Source: Primorskyibacter aestuariivivens (GTDB lineage Bacteria; Pseudomonadota; Alphaproteobacteria; Rhodobacterales; Rhodobacteraceae). Taken from it: a stretch of 64,000 nucleotides of DNA. Positions 26,213 to 35,051 of the stretch are shown in pieces. The notes under the pieces were generated by a model, which made no database searches, had not been told where the DNA came from, and saw nothing but the letters and a program-made list of their open reading frames with translations. Position 1 is the first letter of the stretch; every line of letters begins with the position of its first letter. The stretch covers positions 186,001 to 250,000 of the forward strand of contig NZ_JAQIOZ010000007.1 of assembly GCF_028023675.1 (NCBI RefSeq), written 5' to 3'. The position numbers were made by a program, and so were the translations under genes.

Positions 26213-27727
26213 ATGCTGACGCGCCTGCATGACCTGCCGCTTTTTCTGCAGCTTCTGGGGTTGGTTGGCCTGTCGATGCTGGTGCCTGCAGGCCATGCGC
26301 TCACCATCGAAAACTTCCATGAGATGCGCAGTTTCTTTTATGCCGGGGTGCTGATCCTCATTCTGGTCAGCCTGATCGGCATTGCCATGTCCAACCGGGT
26401 GCATAACCGCTCGGGGCTGCGGCAGTTGCTCGCACTGCTGGGCGCGTTCACCGTGTTGCCGCTGGCCATGGCCGTTCCGTTTTTCGAGGCGCTGCGCACC
26501 ACATCGTTTCTCAACGCCTATTTTGAAATGGTGTCCAGCTTTACCACCACCGGGGCCACGCTGTTTCCCGCTGAACGGCTGAGTTCCACCCTGCATCTGT
26601 GGCGCGCGCTGGTGGGCTGGATGGGGGGGCTGCTCATGTGGATCGCGGCCGCCGCCATCCTTGCCCCGCTGAACCTTGGCGGGTTCGAGGTCACCGCAAG
26701 TGCCGAGCCGGGCCGGGGTGAGGCGCGCGTTGCCATGATGGACGGGGCCGACCCCATGACACGGGTGTTGCGCACCTCCTGGCGGCTGATCCCGGTCTAT
26801 GCGGGGCTGACGCTGGCGCTTTGGGTGACGTTGCTGATCAGCGGAGAAGGGCCGCTCGTGGCCTTCTCACACGCCGCGTCGACCATCGCGACCTCCGGAA
26901 TCTCTCCGGTGGGCGGGGTACAGAACGGCGCGGCGGGCTTCGTGGGCGAAGTGCTGATCTTCCTGTTCCTGCTGTTTGCGCTTTCGCGCCTGACCTTTTC
27001 CAATGACACGGTCACCGGGGCGAGCGGCGATCTGCGCAACGATCCTGAATTCCGCATCGGGCTTTTGCTGGTGGTGATGGTGCCCGGTTTCCTCTTCCTG
27101 CGGCATTGGGCTGGGGCGCTGGACGTGGACGAGGTGAACAATTTCTGGGCTGCGCTCAAGGCGCTGTGGGGCAGCATCTTTACGGTGCTGTCCTTCCTGT
27201 CCACCACCGGGTTCGAAAGCGCCGACTGGGCCGAGGCGCGCGGTTGGTCGGGGCTCGACAATCCCGGCATGATCCTCCTGGGCCTTGCCATGATCGGCGG
27301 CGGGGTTGCGACAACGGCGGGCGGGGTCAAGCTGCTTCGGGTGTTTGCGCTCTATCTCAACGGTATGCGCGAGATCGAGCGTCTGGTGCATCCCTCCTCG
27401 GTCGGCAATGCCGGCGCGCTGAGCCGCCGCATCCGCAGGCAGGGGGCATTCGTGGCTTGGATATTCTTCATGCTCTTTGCCATTTCGCTGGCCTCGGTGA
27501 CGATTGTTCTGGGCGGGCTGGGCGTGGATTTTGACGCGGCGCTGGTGCTGGCGATTTCGGCGCTGTCCACGACCGGGCCGCTGACGGCGGTGGCGCTGGA
27601 CGCGCCGATCGAGCTGGTCGAGCTGTGGCCCGCAGCCAAGCTGGTCTTTGCCGCCGCCATGGTGCTGGGGCGCCTGGAGACACTGGCCATTATCGCGCTT
27701 TTGTCTCCCAACCTGTGGCGCGACTGA
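26213..27727 (+). CDS. trkH: Trk potassium uptake channel TrkH
   Basis: The 504-aa membrane protein has the repeated membrane-pore-membrane pattern of Trk/Ktr channels with selectivity-filter-like segments: SSFTTTGATLF, ASTIATSGISPVGG, LSFLSTTGFESADW and AISALSTTGPL. It imports potassium with TrkA. A perfect 14-bp-arm palindrome lies just after its stop. Confidence 0.96.
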   Translation: MLTRLHDLPLFLQLLGLVGLSMLVPAGHALTIENFHEMRSFFYAGVLILILVSLIGIAMSNRVHNRSGLRQLLALLGAFTVLPLAMAVPFFEALRTTSFLNAYFEMVSSFTTTGATLFPAERLSSTLHLWRALVGWMGGLLMWIAAAAILAPLNLGGFEVTASAEPGRGEARVAMMDGADPMTRVLRTSWRLIPVYAGLTLALWVTLLISGEGPLVAFSHAASTIATSGISPVGGVQNGAAGFVGEVLIFLFLLFALSRLTFSNDTVTGASGDLRNDPEFRIGLLLVVMVPGFLFLRHWAGALDVDEVNNFWAALKALWGSIFTVLSFLSTTGFESADWAEARGWSGLDNPGMILLGLAMIGGGVATTAGGVKLLRVFALYLNGMREIERLVHPSSVGNAGALSRRIRRQGAFVAWIFFMLFAISLASVTIVLGGLGVDFDAALVLAISALSTTGPLTAVALDAPIELVELWPAAKLVFAAAMVLGRLETLAIIALLSPNLWRD

Positions 27728-27732
27728 GTGAC

Positions 27733-27768
27733 GCCGCGCTGCAGCATTGACTTTTGCTGCAGCGCGGC
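27733..27768. terminator. Perfect 14-bp palindrome between trkH and hfq
   Basis: GCCGCGCTGCAGCA (27733-27746) and TGCTGCAGCGCGGC (27755-27768) are exact reverse complements around an 8-base loop TTGACTTT. It begins 6 bases after the trkH stop. No T-run follows (ATAACTTTAGG), so it may be a non-canonical trkH terminator or RNA-stabilising hairpin. The loop contains TTGACT, a possible -35 of hfq. Confidence 0.6.
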
Positions 27769-27876
27769 ATAACTTTAGGAAATTAAGGGTGGAAAGTCAC
27801 TTGCACACGCTACATACTCAGCTCTCAGCGAGGGGGCCGATCCGCGGCAACAGCGTAAGAACAAAGGCAAATTGGT

Positions 27877-28116
27877 ATGGCTTCGGACAGACAGAACCTG
27901 CAGGACGCATTCCTGAATCACGTGCGCAAGACCAAGGTTCCGGTGACGGTATTCCTGATCAACGGCGTGAAACTGCAGGGCGTGATCACATGGTTTGACA
28001 ATTTCTGCGTGCTCTTGCGCCGCGATGGTCAGTCGCAACTTGTCTATAAACATGCGATCTCGACGATCATGCCGGCCCAGCCGATTAATCTTTATGACGG
28101 TGAAGACAGCGCTTGA
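27877..28116 (+). CDS. hfq: RNA chaperone Hfq
   Basis: This 79-aa Sm-like protein starts [20 protein letters not shown]. Sm1 ([21 protein letters not shown]) and Sm2 ([14 protein letters not shown], with the YKH motif) are present. Hfq hexamers pair small RNAs with mRNAs. hflX follows with an overlapping start, the common hfq-hflX order. The short C-terminus is usual for alphaproteobacteria. Confidence 0.98.
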   Translation: MASDRQNLQDAFLNHVRKTKVPVTVFLINGVKLQGVITWFDNFCVLLRRDGQSQLVYKHAISTIMPAQPINLYDGEDSA

Positions 28117-29387
28117 AAGAGCATGACACGCATGTGACCCGTGCCTGGGTCCTGCATCCCGACATCACCAGCGACAAGCATCGTCGGGCGGCAGGTCCGG
28201 CGCTTGAAGAAGCCGTGGCTTTGGCCGCAGCCTTGCCCGATCTCGAGGTGATCGGCGCCGATGTGGTGCGCCTCAAATCCGCCCAGCCCGGCAAGCTCTT
28301 TGGCAAGGGCAAGATCGAAGAACTGGCCACGCGGTTCAAGGCCGAAGAGGTCGAGCTGGTGCTTGTGGACGGCGCGGTGACCCCGGTTCAGCAACGCAAT
28401 CTTGAGAAGGAATGGGGCGTGAAGCTCCTCGACCGGACCGGGCTGATCCTGGAGATATTCTCGGACCGTGCCGCCACCCGCGAAGGTGTGTTGCAGGTCG
28501 AGATGGCGGCGCTTTCCTATCAGCGCACGCGGCTGGTCCGCGCCTGGACCCACCTTGAGCGCCAGCGCGGCGGGTTGGGCTTTGTCGGCGGTCCCGGCGA
28601 AACCCAGATCGAGGCCGACCGGCGTGCCATCGACGACCAGCTTGTGCGCCTGCGCCGTCAATTGGACAAGGTGGTCAAGACCCGCGACCTGCACCGCAAG
28701 GCGCGCGCCAAGGTGCCGTTCCCGATTGTCGCGCTGGTGGGCTACACCAACGCTGGGAAATCCACGCTTTTCAATCGGTTGACCGGCGCGGACGTGATGG
28801 CCAAGGACATGCTCTTTGCCACGCTGGACCCGACGATGCGGGCGGTAAAGCTTGAGACCGGGCTGGACGTGATCCTGTCCGACACGGTGGGCTTTATCTC
28901 GGACCTGCCCACCGAACTGGTCGCCGCCTTCCGCGCCACGCTGGAAGAGGTGCTGGCGGCGGATGTGATCTGCCATGTGCGCGACATTTCCCATGAGGGC
29001 ACCGAGGAACAGGCCGAGGATGTGCGCGCCATTCTGGATGGTCTGGGTGTGCCGGAGGACACGCCGCAGCTGGAGATCTGGAACAAGATCGACCGCCTGC
29101 CGCCCGATGAGCACGAGGCGCTGCTGACCCGCGCCGCGCGCGAAGACGGCATCGTCGCCATGTCGGCAGTGACGGGCGAGGGGATGGCGGAGTTCCTCAC
29201 TGCGGTCACCCGCGCGCTGGACGCTGAAAAGCACGAAGCGGTGCTCACCCTGCGCTTTGACGAGGGGCGCAAACGCGCCTGGCTGTTTGAAAGGGGCGTG
29301 GTGACGGGTGAGGCGCAGACCGAAGAGGGCTTCCGCCTGACGGTGCAATGGACGCGCATGCAGGAGGCGCAGTTCGCGCGGCTTTAG
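28113..29387 (+). CDS. hflX: Ribosome-associated GTPase HflX
   Basis: The 424-aa GTPase has an N-terminal HflX domain ([12 protein letters not shown]), a coiled linker with the signature [16 protein letters not shown], then G1 [14 protein letters not shown]3 [11 protein letters not shown] and G4 NKID. It splits stalled 70S ribosomes. The start is either TTG 28113, overlapping the hfq stop (TTGA), or GTG 28134. The former is shown because of the coupling. Confidence 0.96.
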   Translation: MKEHDTHVTRAWVLHPDITSDKHRRAAGPALEEAVALAAALPDLEVIGADVVRLKSAQPGKLFGKGKIEELATRFKAEEVELVLVDGAVTPVQQRNLEKEWGVKLLDRTGLILEIFSDRAATREGVLQVEMAALSYQRTRLVRAWTHLERQRGGLGFVGGPGETQIEADRRAIDDQLVRLRRQLDKVVKTRDLHRKARAKVPFPIVALVGYTNAGKSTLFNRLTGADVMAKDMLFATLDPTMRAVKLETGLDVILSDTVGFISDLPTELVAAFRATLEEVLAADVICHVRDISHEGTEEQAEDVRAILDGLGVPEDTPQLEIWNKIDRLPPDEHEALLTRAAREDGIVAMSAVTGEGMAEFLTAVTRALDAEKHEAVLTLRFDEGRKRAWLFERGVVTGEAQTEEGFRLTVQWTRMQEAQFARL

Positions 29388-29449
29388 GGTGGGTTGTTAA
29401 CCCACCACCCCTTTCCGCCAGAAGCGGTGGGCAGAACTGCCCGCCCTAC
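29384..29449. repeat. Dispersed palindrome GTAGGGTGGGCA family, double copy C
   Basis: TTAGGGTGGGTTGTTAACCCACC (29384-29406; the stem is GGGTGGGTT/AACCCACC) and GGTGGGCAGAACTGCCCGCCCTAC (29426-29449) are separated by 19 bases between the convergent hflX and penicillin acylase genes. It overlaps both gene ends slightly and could terminate both. Sequences here are quoted only at their stems in the findings. Confidence 0.8.
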
Positions 29450-31914
29450 GGGCGCGGCACCAGCGTGGTGACCCCGGTCGCCGCCGCGCGGGCCAGCTCT
29501 TCATCCAGCGACATCGGGATATATTCTCCGCGCCGCCACAGGCTGCCCAGATCGTCGTAATGGCGTGACAGGAAATGCCCCGATTGCCCGGTCGCGTTGA
29601 TGAACACCGAACTATCCGGATCGGCAAAGTCATACACCCCTCGATATCCCGCGCCATGCACGTTCTGAAACGGCGCAGGGTCCGTGCCGCTGGTGCGGCC
29701 CCGTTGCAGCGTGTGATCGCCGCCCGAGGTGGACTGGCGGATATTCACGAAATAGCGCAGCACCGGAACCTCCCCCAGCACCGGGTGATCATGGGTCGCC
29801 TGATGCGCATCGCCCCAGCGCAGCGCCGCCAGATCGCGGCCGTGGTTTTCCTCCAGCCAGATGATCGCATCCTCCAGCGCCATCCGGGCGATATCCACGC
29901 AGGTCTCGACCGGGGAGGACTGGATGATGTCACACCATGCGCTGGCCCCGTCGATATCGCGATAGACCCGCTCGATGAACAGCGGCTCCACATGTTTGAA
30001 CTCATCCGCCAGCGGCCCAAGGTCATCGCGGATCAGCCGGTCCTGCAACGCGCGTAGCCACGCCGCATAAATCAGCGGCTCGGGCAGATGTTCATTCATC
30101 TCGCCGTTCCATTCCGCCAGAAGCGCCAGCGCGCGCTGCCGTTGCCGCTCGATCGTGCCGTCCGGCGCGGCCTCGCCGGTGAACCACAGATCCGCGCCAA
30201 TCAGCGGCAGGAGCGAGCGCGCGGCAAAGCTCACCGTGTCAAGCTGCGCCTCGACAAAACTGTCGCGCGTATGCACCTGCCGCCCCTGCATGAGCCGCTG
30301 CCAGCGCTGCACCCTCTGGCTGTCACCCCAATCGAATGAGACATGTTCCGGGAAGGGGCGGTCCACGGTCTTGTTATTGGTGTTGCCCACGATGCCGCCG
30401 TCGGGGCGCAGGAATTCGGGATTGTCGGCAAAGGGCAGGGTGCCCTGCCAGCGGTTCTCGGCCATCCAGCCCTTGGTGGGCAGGCGGCCTTTGCTCTGAT
30501 GCTGGGCCGACCGGCGCGGCATCGCGCCCACGGTTTTCATGGCGATGCTCTCGCGGTCCACCAGCGTCAGGTTCTGGCTGGGCGCGATATAGCGCGCGCC
30601 CGTGGCAATCGCTTCGTCCACGTTCTGCGCGTACATCAGGGCCATGGCGGCGCTCAGGGATGTGTCCTTGTCCGACAGCGCGGTCCAGGCCAGCGCGGCG
30701 ACGTGACCGGGCGGCGTGATCTCGCCCAGATCATAATGCGATCCGGGCAGCACCGGGCCATTATCCGTCCAGCGCAAGGTGACTGTGACCGGGCTTTCAT
30801 CCTTGATTTCGATGATCGAGCGGCGCGTCTCGAATGCCTTGAACCCGCCCGGGGTGCGGTATTGCTGCGGGTTCTCGGGGTTGAGCTGTTCGATATAGAG
30901 GTCCTGATCGTCGAGATAGGACGAGGTTACGGCCCAGCCGAGATTGGGGGTCTTGCCCGCGGTGACCACGGGCAGGCCCGGAATGGTCCCGCCGATCACC
31001 CCGCCCGAGGACAGTTCCAACCGCGCCAGATACCAGGTGGAGGGCGCGGAAAAGCCCAGATGCGGGTCATTGGCCAAAAGCGTCCCGCCCGAGGTCGAGC
31101 GCGAGGGCGCGGCGGCCCAGGCGTTCGACGCCCCCGCCAGCCCGCGCGGGGCAAAGGGCGACAGCCTGTCCTGTGATGCGCGGGCAAAGCGCTGGTGGCC
31201 CTTTTCGATTTCCGGCACCAGCGCCGCATATTCCGGCAGCGCCGCCACGCCCGCGCCCGGCGCATCGGGCAGGATATCGGCCAGCCGCGCGTCATCCGGC
31301 ACCATCAGCGAGGTCCGCGCGCGCAGCACTTCCTCGCTCAGATGGCCTGAGAGCTGCACCGCCATGAGCTTGAGAATGGCCAGCGAATCCGCCGGCTGCC
31401 AGGGCGCGATGGGCGCGTCGAACAGGAAGAATTCGGGCGCGCCCCGGCCCAGCGCGTCGCGGTTGATCTCGTCCAGCCGCGCATTCACCCCGGCGCTGTA
31501 AGCCTTGAGCGCCTCCAGCGTGCGGGCGTCCTGCGAGGCCACGGATTTGACCGCCAGCGGATAGAGATCCAGCCGCCGCATCAGCGTATCTGTGGTGAGC
31601 GTGCGCCGCCCGAATTCCTCGGACAGGCGTCCCTGTGCCGTGCGGCGCAGCGTGACCATCTGCCATAGCCGGTCCTGCGCATGGGCATAGCCCAGACCAA
31701 AGAACACGTCGGGATCCGACGCGCCGAAGATATGCGGGACATTGGCGTTGTTGCGCACGATCTCGACCGGCGCGCTCAGCCCCGCGACCTCAAGCGTCTT
31801 GTCATATTCGGGCAGCGAGCGCGACGCGAGATACCAGACCGCCACAACCCCCAGCGTGACCAGCACCACCAATGCGGTCGCCAGCCGCAGCAGCCATCGA
31901 AAAACCAAGCCCAT
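29446..31914 (-). CDS. Penicillin acylase family protein (Ntn hydrolase)
   Basis: The roughly 822-aa precursor begins with a membrane-anchor or signal segment (LLRLATALVVLVTLGVVAVWYLA). The N-terminal alpha region (NANVPHIFGASDPDVFFGLGYAHAQDRLWQM in parts) is followed by AGASNAWAAAP, where the Ser would become the autocatalytic N-terminal nucleophile, and TLLANDPHLGF downstream. Family members hydrolyse amides such as penicillins or acyl-homoserine lactones in the periplasm. AHL quorum quenching is only a possibility. The ATG at 31914 is preferred over the GTG just before it because AAGG lies about 9 bases upstream. Confidence 0.92.
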   Translation of the reverse strand: MGLVFRWLLRLATALVVLVTLGVVAVWYLASRSLPEYDKTLEVAGLSAPVEIVRNNANVPHIFGASDPDVFFGLGYAHAQDRLWQMVTLRRTAQGRLSEEFGRRTLTTDTLMRRLDLYPLAVKSVASQDARTLEALKAYSAGVNARLDEINRDALGRGAPEFFLFDAPIAPWQPADSLAILKLMAVQLSGHLSEEVLRARTSLMVPDDARLADILPDAPGAGVAALPEYAALVPEIEKGHQRFARASQDRLSPFAPRGLAGASNAWAAAPSRSTSGGTLLANDPHLGFSAPSTWYLARLELSSGGVIGGTIPGLPVVTAGKTPNLGWAVTSSYLDDQDLYIEQLNPENPQQYRTPGGFKAFETRRSIIEIKDESPVTVTLRWTDNGPVLPGSHYDLGEITPPGHVAALAWTALSDKDTSLSAAMALMYAQNVDEAIATGARYIAPSQNLTLVDRESIAMKTVGAMPRRSAQHQSKGRLPTKGWMAENRWQGTLPFADNPEFLRPDGGIVGNTNNKTVDRPFPEHVSFDWGDSQRVQRWQRLMQGRQVHTRDSFVEAQLDTVSFAARSLLPLIGADLWFTGEAAPDGTIERQRQRALALLAEWNGEMNEHLPEPLIYAAWLRALQDRLIRDDLGPLADEFKHVEPLFIERVYRDIDGASAWCDIIQSSPVETCVDIARMALEDAIIWLEENHGRDLAALRWGDAHQATHDHPVLGEVPVLRYFVNIRQSTSGGDHTLQRGRTSGTDPAPFQNVHGAGYRGVYDFADPDSSVFINATGQSGHFLSRHYDDLGSLWRRGEYIPMSLDEELARAAATGVTTLVPRP

Positions 31915-32005
31915 CACTTTCTGCCTTGCCCCTTGTCAACCCGGCCTGCACGGGTGAGAACCTGTAACGGAATTACATGCAAGACAAAAGCGGGGAGGTC
32001 GCGTC

Positions 32006-32878
32006 ATGGCAAAAGTTGCATTTCTGGGTCTGGGGGTCATGGGCTATCCGATGGCGGGTTACCTGGCCAAGGCGGGGCACGAGGTGACGGTCTATAACCG
32101 CACCACCGCCAAGGCGGAGAAATGGGCGGCGGAATATGGCGGGTCCTTTGCCGCGACCCCGCGCGAAGCGGCCGAGGGCGCGGAATTTGTCATGTCCTGC
32201 GTCGGCAATGATGATGACCTGCGCTCGGTTTGCCTCGGGGACGATGGGGCCTTTGCGGGGATGGACGCAGGCAGCGTCTTTGTCGATCACACCACGGTGT
32301 CGGCGCTGGTGACGCGTGAGCTTTATGCTGCGGCAGCGGAGAAGAACATTGCCTTTGTCGATGCGCCCATTTCCGGCGGACAGGCGGGGGCCGAAAACGG
32401 CGCGCTGGTGGTGATGTGCGGCGGCGACGAGGATGCCTACGGGCGCGCGGAACCCATGATCGACGCCTATGCCAAGGCCTGCCGCCGTCTGGGCGAAAGC
32501 GGCTCGGGGCAGCTGTGCAAGATGGTCAACCAGATCTGCATCGCCGGGCTTGTACAGGGCCTGTCCGAGGGGCTGCATTTCGCCCAAAAGGCCGGGCTGG
32601 ACGGGCGCGCGGTGGTTGATGTGATCGGCGGCGGCGCGGCGGGATCGTGGCAGATGGTGAACCGATACGAGACCATGCTGGATGATCAGTTCGAGCATGG
32701 GTTTGCGGTGGACTGGATGCGCAAGGATCTGGGGATTTGTCTGTCGGCGGCGGATGAGGTGGGCGCGAGCCTGCCGGTCACGGCGCTGGTGGACCAGTTC
32801 TACAAGGATGTGCAGAAGCTGGGCGGCGGGCGCTGGGATACCTCCAGCCTGATCAAGCGGTTGAACACAGTGGGATGA
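32006..32878 (+). CDS. NAD(P)-dependent hydroxyacid dehydrogenase (3-hydroxyisobutyrate dehydrogenase family)
   Basis: This 290-aa enzyme has the Rossmann motif FLGLGVMGYPMAGYLAKAGH, the substrate loop DAPISGGQAGAENG and the catalytic Lys in GQLCKMVNQ, all typical of the beta-hydroxyacid dehydrogenase family. Substrate may be 3-hydroxyisobutyrate, tartronate or similar. GGGGAGG precedes the ATG. It is divergent from the penicillin acylase gene. The partial gene at position 2 belongs to the same family. Confidence 0.9.
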   Translation: MAKVAFLGLGVMGYPMAGYLAKAGHEVTVYNRTTAKAEKWAAEYGGSFAATPREAAEGAEFVMSCVGNDDDLRSVCLGDDGAFAGMDAGSVFVDHTTVSALVTRELYAAAAEKNIAFVDAPISGGQAGAENGALVVMCGGDEDAYGRAEPMIDAYAKACRRLGESGSGQLCKMVNQICIAGLVQGLSEGLHFAQKAGLDGRAVVDVIGGGAAGSWQMVNRYETMLDDQFEHGFAVDWMRKDLGICLSAADEVGASLPVTALVDQFYKDVQKLGGGRWDTSSLIKRLNTVG

Positions 32879-32919
32879 GTTTCTTGTTTCGTCGCAGGCT
32901 GCGCCTGCGCCGACCGGCC

Positions 32920-33045
32920 GGGGGCTTTGCCCCCGGACCCCCAGGATATTTTTGAGCCAAAGAAGGACTGGACCCGTCCCTCGCTTCTCTGGTTTGAGAA
33001 ATATCCTGGGGTGAATTGGCCTTGGGCCAAGAGGGGCAAAGCCCC
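32920..33045. repeat. Inverted pair of GGGGGC/GGATA elements between convergent genes
   Basis: The left copy (32920-32966) reads hairpin GGGGGCTTTGCCCCC, CCCCCAGGATATTTTTGAG, CCAAAGAAG. The right copy (32984-33045) is its inverse: CTTCTCTGG, AAATATCCTGGGG and hairpin GGGGCAAAGCCCC. The arms CCCCAGGATATTT and AAATATCCTGGGG can form a long stem. It lies between the stop of the dehydrogenase and the stop of the citryl-CoA lyase gene and may terminate both. Confidence 0.8.
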
Positions 33046-33825
33046 TTACTCGCCAGAGTGTGACCCTGTATAGGTCCAGCGATATTTGGGCGGTGTCGGT
33101 CCCTTGTTGCGCCCACCTTGCTCCATTTGCTCCCAGGCATGGGCGAGGATGCCCACCGAGCGCGACAGGCAGAACAACCCGCGCGCCAGTGGGGCGGGAA
33201 AACCCAGCTCGGCGTAGATCACCGCCGTGGCTCCATCGATATTCATCGGGATGGCACGGCCCTTGCGGTGGTTGAGCTCTGCCTCGATGGCCTGTCCGAT
33301 GCGGGCAAAATCTCCGGAGCAGGCCCCGGCCTCTACGGCCTCGGAGACCAGTTGCATCAGGCGCGGCGCGCGCGGGTCCACGGGATCGTGAAAGCGGTGG
33401 CCGAAGCCGGGGATGATCTTGCCCTGCGCTGCGATCCAGCCATCGAGCGCGGCGGCGGTTCCGCCGTCGAACCCGGCAATGTGGTGATACAGTTCCACCG
33501 CCTGTTCGCCCGCGCCGCCATGCACGTCGCCCAGCATGTTCACCGCGCTGGCCATGGCGTTGTTCAGCCCCACGCCGCAGGTCACCGCCATGCGTGCGGC
33601 GGCAATCGAGGGCGCTTGCGGGCCATGATCGACGGCCGAGACCAGCGCGGCCTCGAAGAGGCGCGCCTGCGCCGGGGTGGGGCGATCGCCCCGGACCATG
33701 AGCCAGATCATCTCGGCAAAACTGACATTCCCGATCAGCTCCTGAACCGGCGTGCCGCGCAGATGGATGCTGCCCGGTTCCATGTCGATGATGGCGGTGC
33801 GCCACCAGTCGGAAACATCGCTCAT
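33046..33825 (-). CDS. Citryl-CoA lyase-type protein (citrate synthase fold)
   Basis: The 259-aa protein is a short citrate-synthase-fold enzyme. Blocks DVHGGAGEQAVELYHHIAG and GFGHRFHDPVDPRAPRL hold His residues equivalent to the citrate synthase active site, but the length is well below the usual 370-430 aa. Homologues are described as citryl-CoA lyases, which cleave a CoA ester to acetyl-CoA and a 2-oxoacid. AGGAGG precedes the ATG, which overlaps the CoA transferase stop (ATGA). Last gene of the tct-CoA transferase operon; the real substrate could be citryl-, malyl- or citramalyl-CoA. Confidence 0.85.
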   Translation of the reverse strand: MSDVSDWWRTAIIDMEPGSIHLRGTPVQELIGNVSFAEMIWLMVRGDRPTPAQARLFEAALVSAVDHGPQAPSIAAARMAVTCGVGLNNAMASAVNMLGDVHGGAGEQAVELYHHIAGFDGGTAAALDGWIAAQGKIIPGFGHRFHDPVDPRAPRLMQLVSEAVEAGACSGDFARIGQAIEAELNHRKGRAIPMNIDGATAVIYAELGFPAPLARGLFCLSRSVGILAHAWEQMEQGGRNKGPTPPKYRWTYTGSHSGE

Positions 33826-35051
33826 ATCACGTCCTCCTGTTTCAGCCGCGTCAGGTCAGCTTCATTCAGCCCCAGATCGCGCCAGATGCGGTCATTGTCC
33901 TGGCCCAGTGTCGGCGGGGGCAGGGTGGCATGGGCTCGTGCCCCATCGGCCATGACCGGCGCGCCCAGCAGGTCAATGTCCTCGCCATTGGCCAGTTTGG
34001 TGGCGCGGATCAGGTCGCGGCCCCGGGTTTGTTCGCCCTCCAGCACCTGTGGCACGCTCAACACCGGGCCGGTGGGCACGCCCAGCCGGTTGAGCGGATC
34101 GACCCAATGAGAGGCGGGCCGGGTCGTCAGGACGGTTTCCAGCGCCGCGCGCAGCGCATGGCGGTTGGTCTTGCGGTCCTCGCGCGTGAGAAAACGCGGA
34201 TCGTCGAGTAGCGCCTCCAGACCCAGATGCCGCGCCAGCGCCTGCCATTGCTCATCGCGATTGGCGGCGATGTTGATCGGTTGGTCGGCGGTGGCAAAGG
34301 TGCCCGAGGGGGCGGAGGTGGTGTTTTCATTGCCATGCGCGCCGGGGGGGACGCCGCCAATCAGGTGATTGGACACCACCCACCCCATGGTCGAGATCAC
34401 CGCTTCGGTCATGGAAATATCGAGGAAGATGCCACGCGGGGTGGCGTTCAGCGCCGCAGCCACGGCAAAGGCTGCTGTCATGCCGCCGACGGTATCGGCC
34501 AGCGGATAGCCCACCCGCAGCGGTGCGGACCCGGCGTCGCCTGTGATCGACATCACGCCGGAAATCCCCTGCACGATCTGGTCATAGGCGGGGTTGTCTT
34601 TCCACGGGCCGTCCTGACCAAAGCCGGAAATGGCGCAGTAGATCAGCCGTGGATTAACCTCTTTGAGCGTTTCATACCCCAGTCCCAGCCGGTCCATTAC
34701 GCCGGGGCGGAAATTCTCGACCAGCACATCCGCCCTAGCCACCAGCCGTTTCAAAAGGGCCTTGCCTTCGTCCGCTTTCATATCCAGCGTGACCGAAGAT
34801 TTCCCGGCGTTCTGCGCGAGGAAGCTGATCCCCATGCCTGCCGCGTTGCGTGCCGGGTCCGCGCCCAGTTGGCGCGCCAGATCGCCGGAACCGGGGCGTT
34901 CGACCTTGATCACCTCGGCCCCCATCAGCGCCAGTTGGTAGCAGCAGAAGGGACCCGCCAGCACATTGGTCAGATCCAGAACCCGCACCCCGGCCAGGGG
35001 CGCGGGCGTAGGGTGGGCAGTTTGCCCACCAGCCCTTGTCTCAGTCGCCAT
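33822..35051 (-). CDS. Family III CoA transferase (CaiB/BaiF)
   Basis: The 409-aa enzyme has family III blocks VRVLDLTNVLAGPF, EVIKVERPGSGDLAR, NFRPGVMDRLGLGYETL and PLADTVGGMTAAF, the last holding the probable catalytic Asp. It would move CoA onto a carboxylic acid. The ATG at 35051 has AAGGGG 8 bases upstream and overlaps the tctA stop. With this start the dispersed GTAGGGTGGGCA palindrome (35008-35030) encodes residues GGQTAHPT near the N-terminus, before the conserved fold begins. It lies between tctA and the citryl-CoA-lyase-type gene. Confidence 0.92.
   Translation of the reverse strand: MATETRAGGQTAHPTPAPLAGVRVLDLTNVLAGPFCCYQLALMGAEVIKVERPGSGDLARQLGADPARNAAGMGISFLAQNAGKSSVTLDMKADEGKALLKRLVARADVLVENFRPGVMDRLGLGYETLKEVNPRLIYCAISGFGQDGPWKDNPAYDQIVQGISGVMSITGDAGSAPLRVGYPLADTVGGMTAAFAVAAALNATPRGIFLDISMTEAVISTMGWVVSNHLIGGVPPGAHGNENTTSAPSGTFATADQPINIAANRDEQWQALARHLGLEALLDDPRFLTREDRKTNRHALRAALETVLTTRPASHWVDPLNRLGVPTGPVLSVPQVLEGEQTRGRDLIRATKLANGEDIDLLGAPVMADGARAHATLPPPTLGQDNDRIWRDLGLNEADLTRLKQEDVI
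35008..35030. repeat. Dispersed palindrome copy D, inside a coding region
   Basis: GTAGGGTGGGCA, GTT, TGCCCACC. It lies within the first 15 codons of the CoA transferase gene on the minus strand, in frame. Confidence 0.8.

Noticed and set aside
31973-33805. Minus-strand frame across the dehydrogenase and into the citryl-CoA lyase gene
   Set aside because: It crosses a repeat pair and two real genes in the wrong frame.
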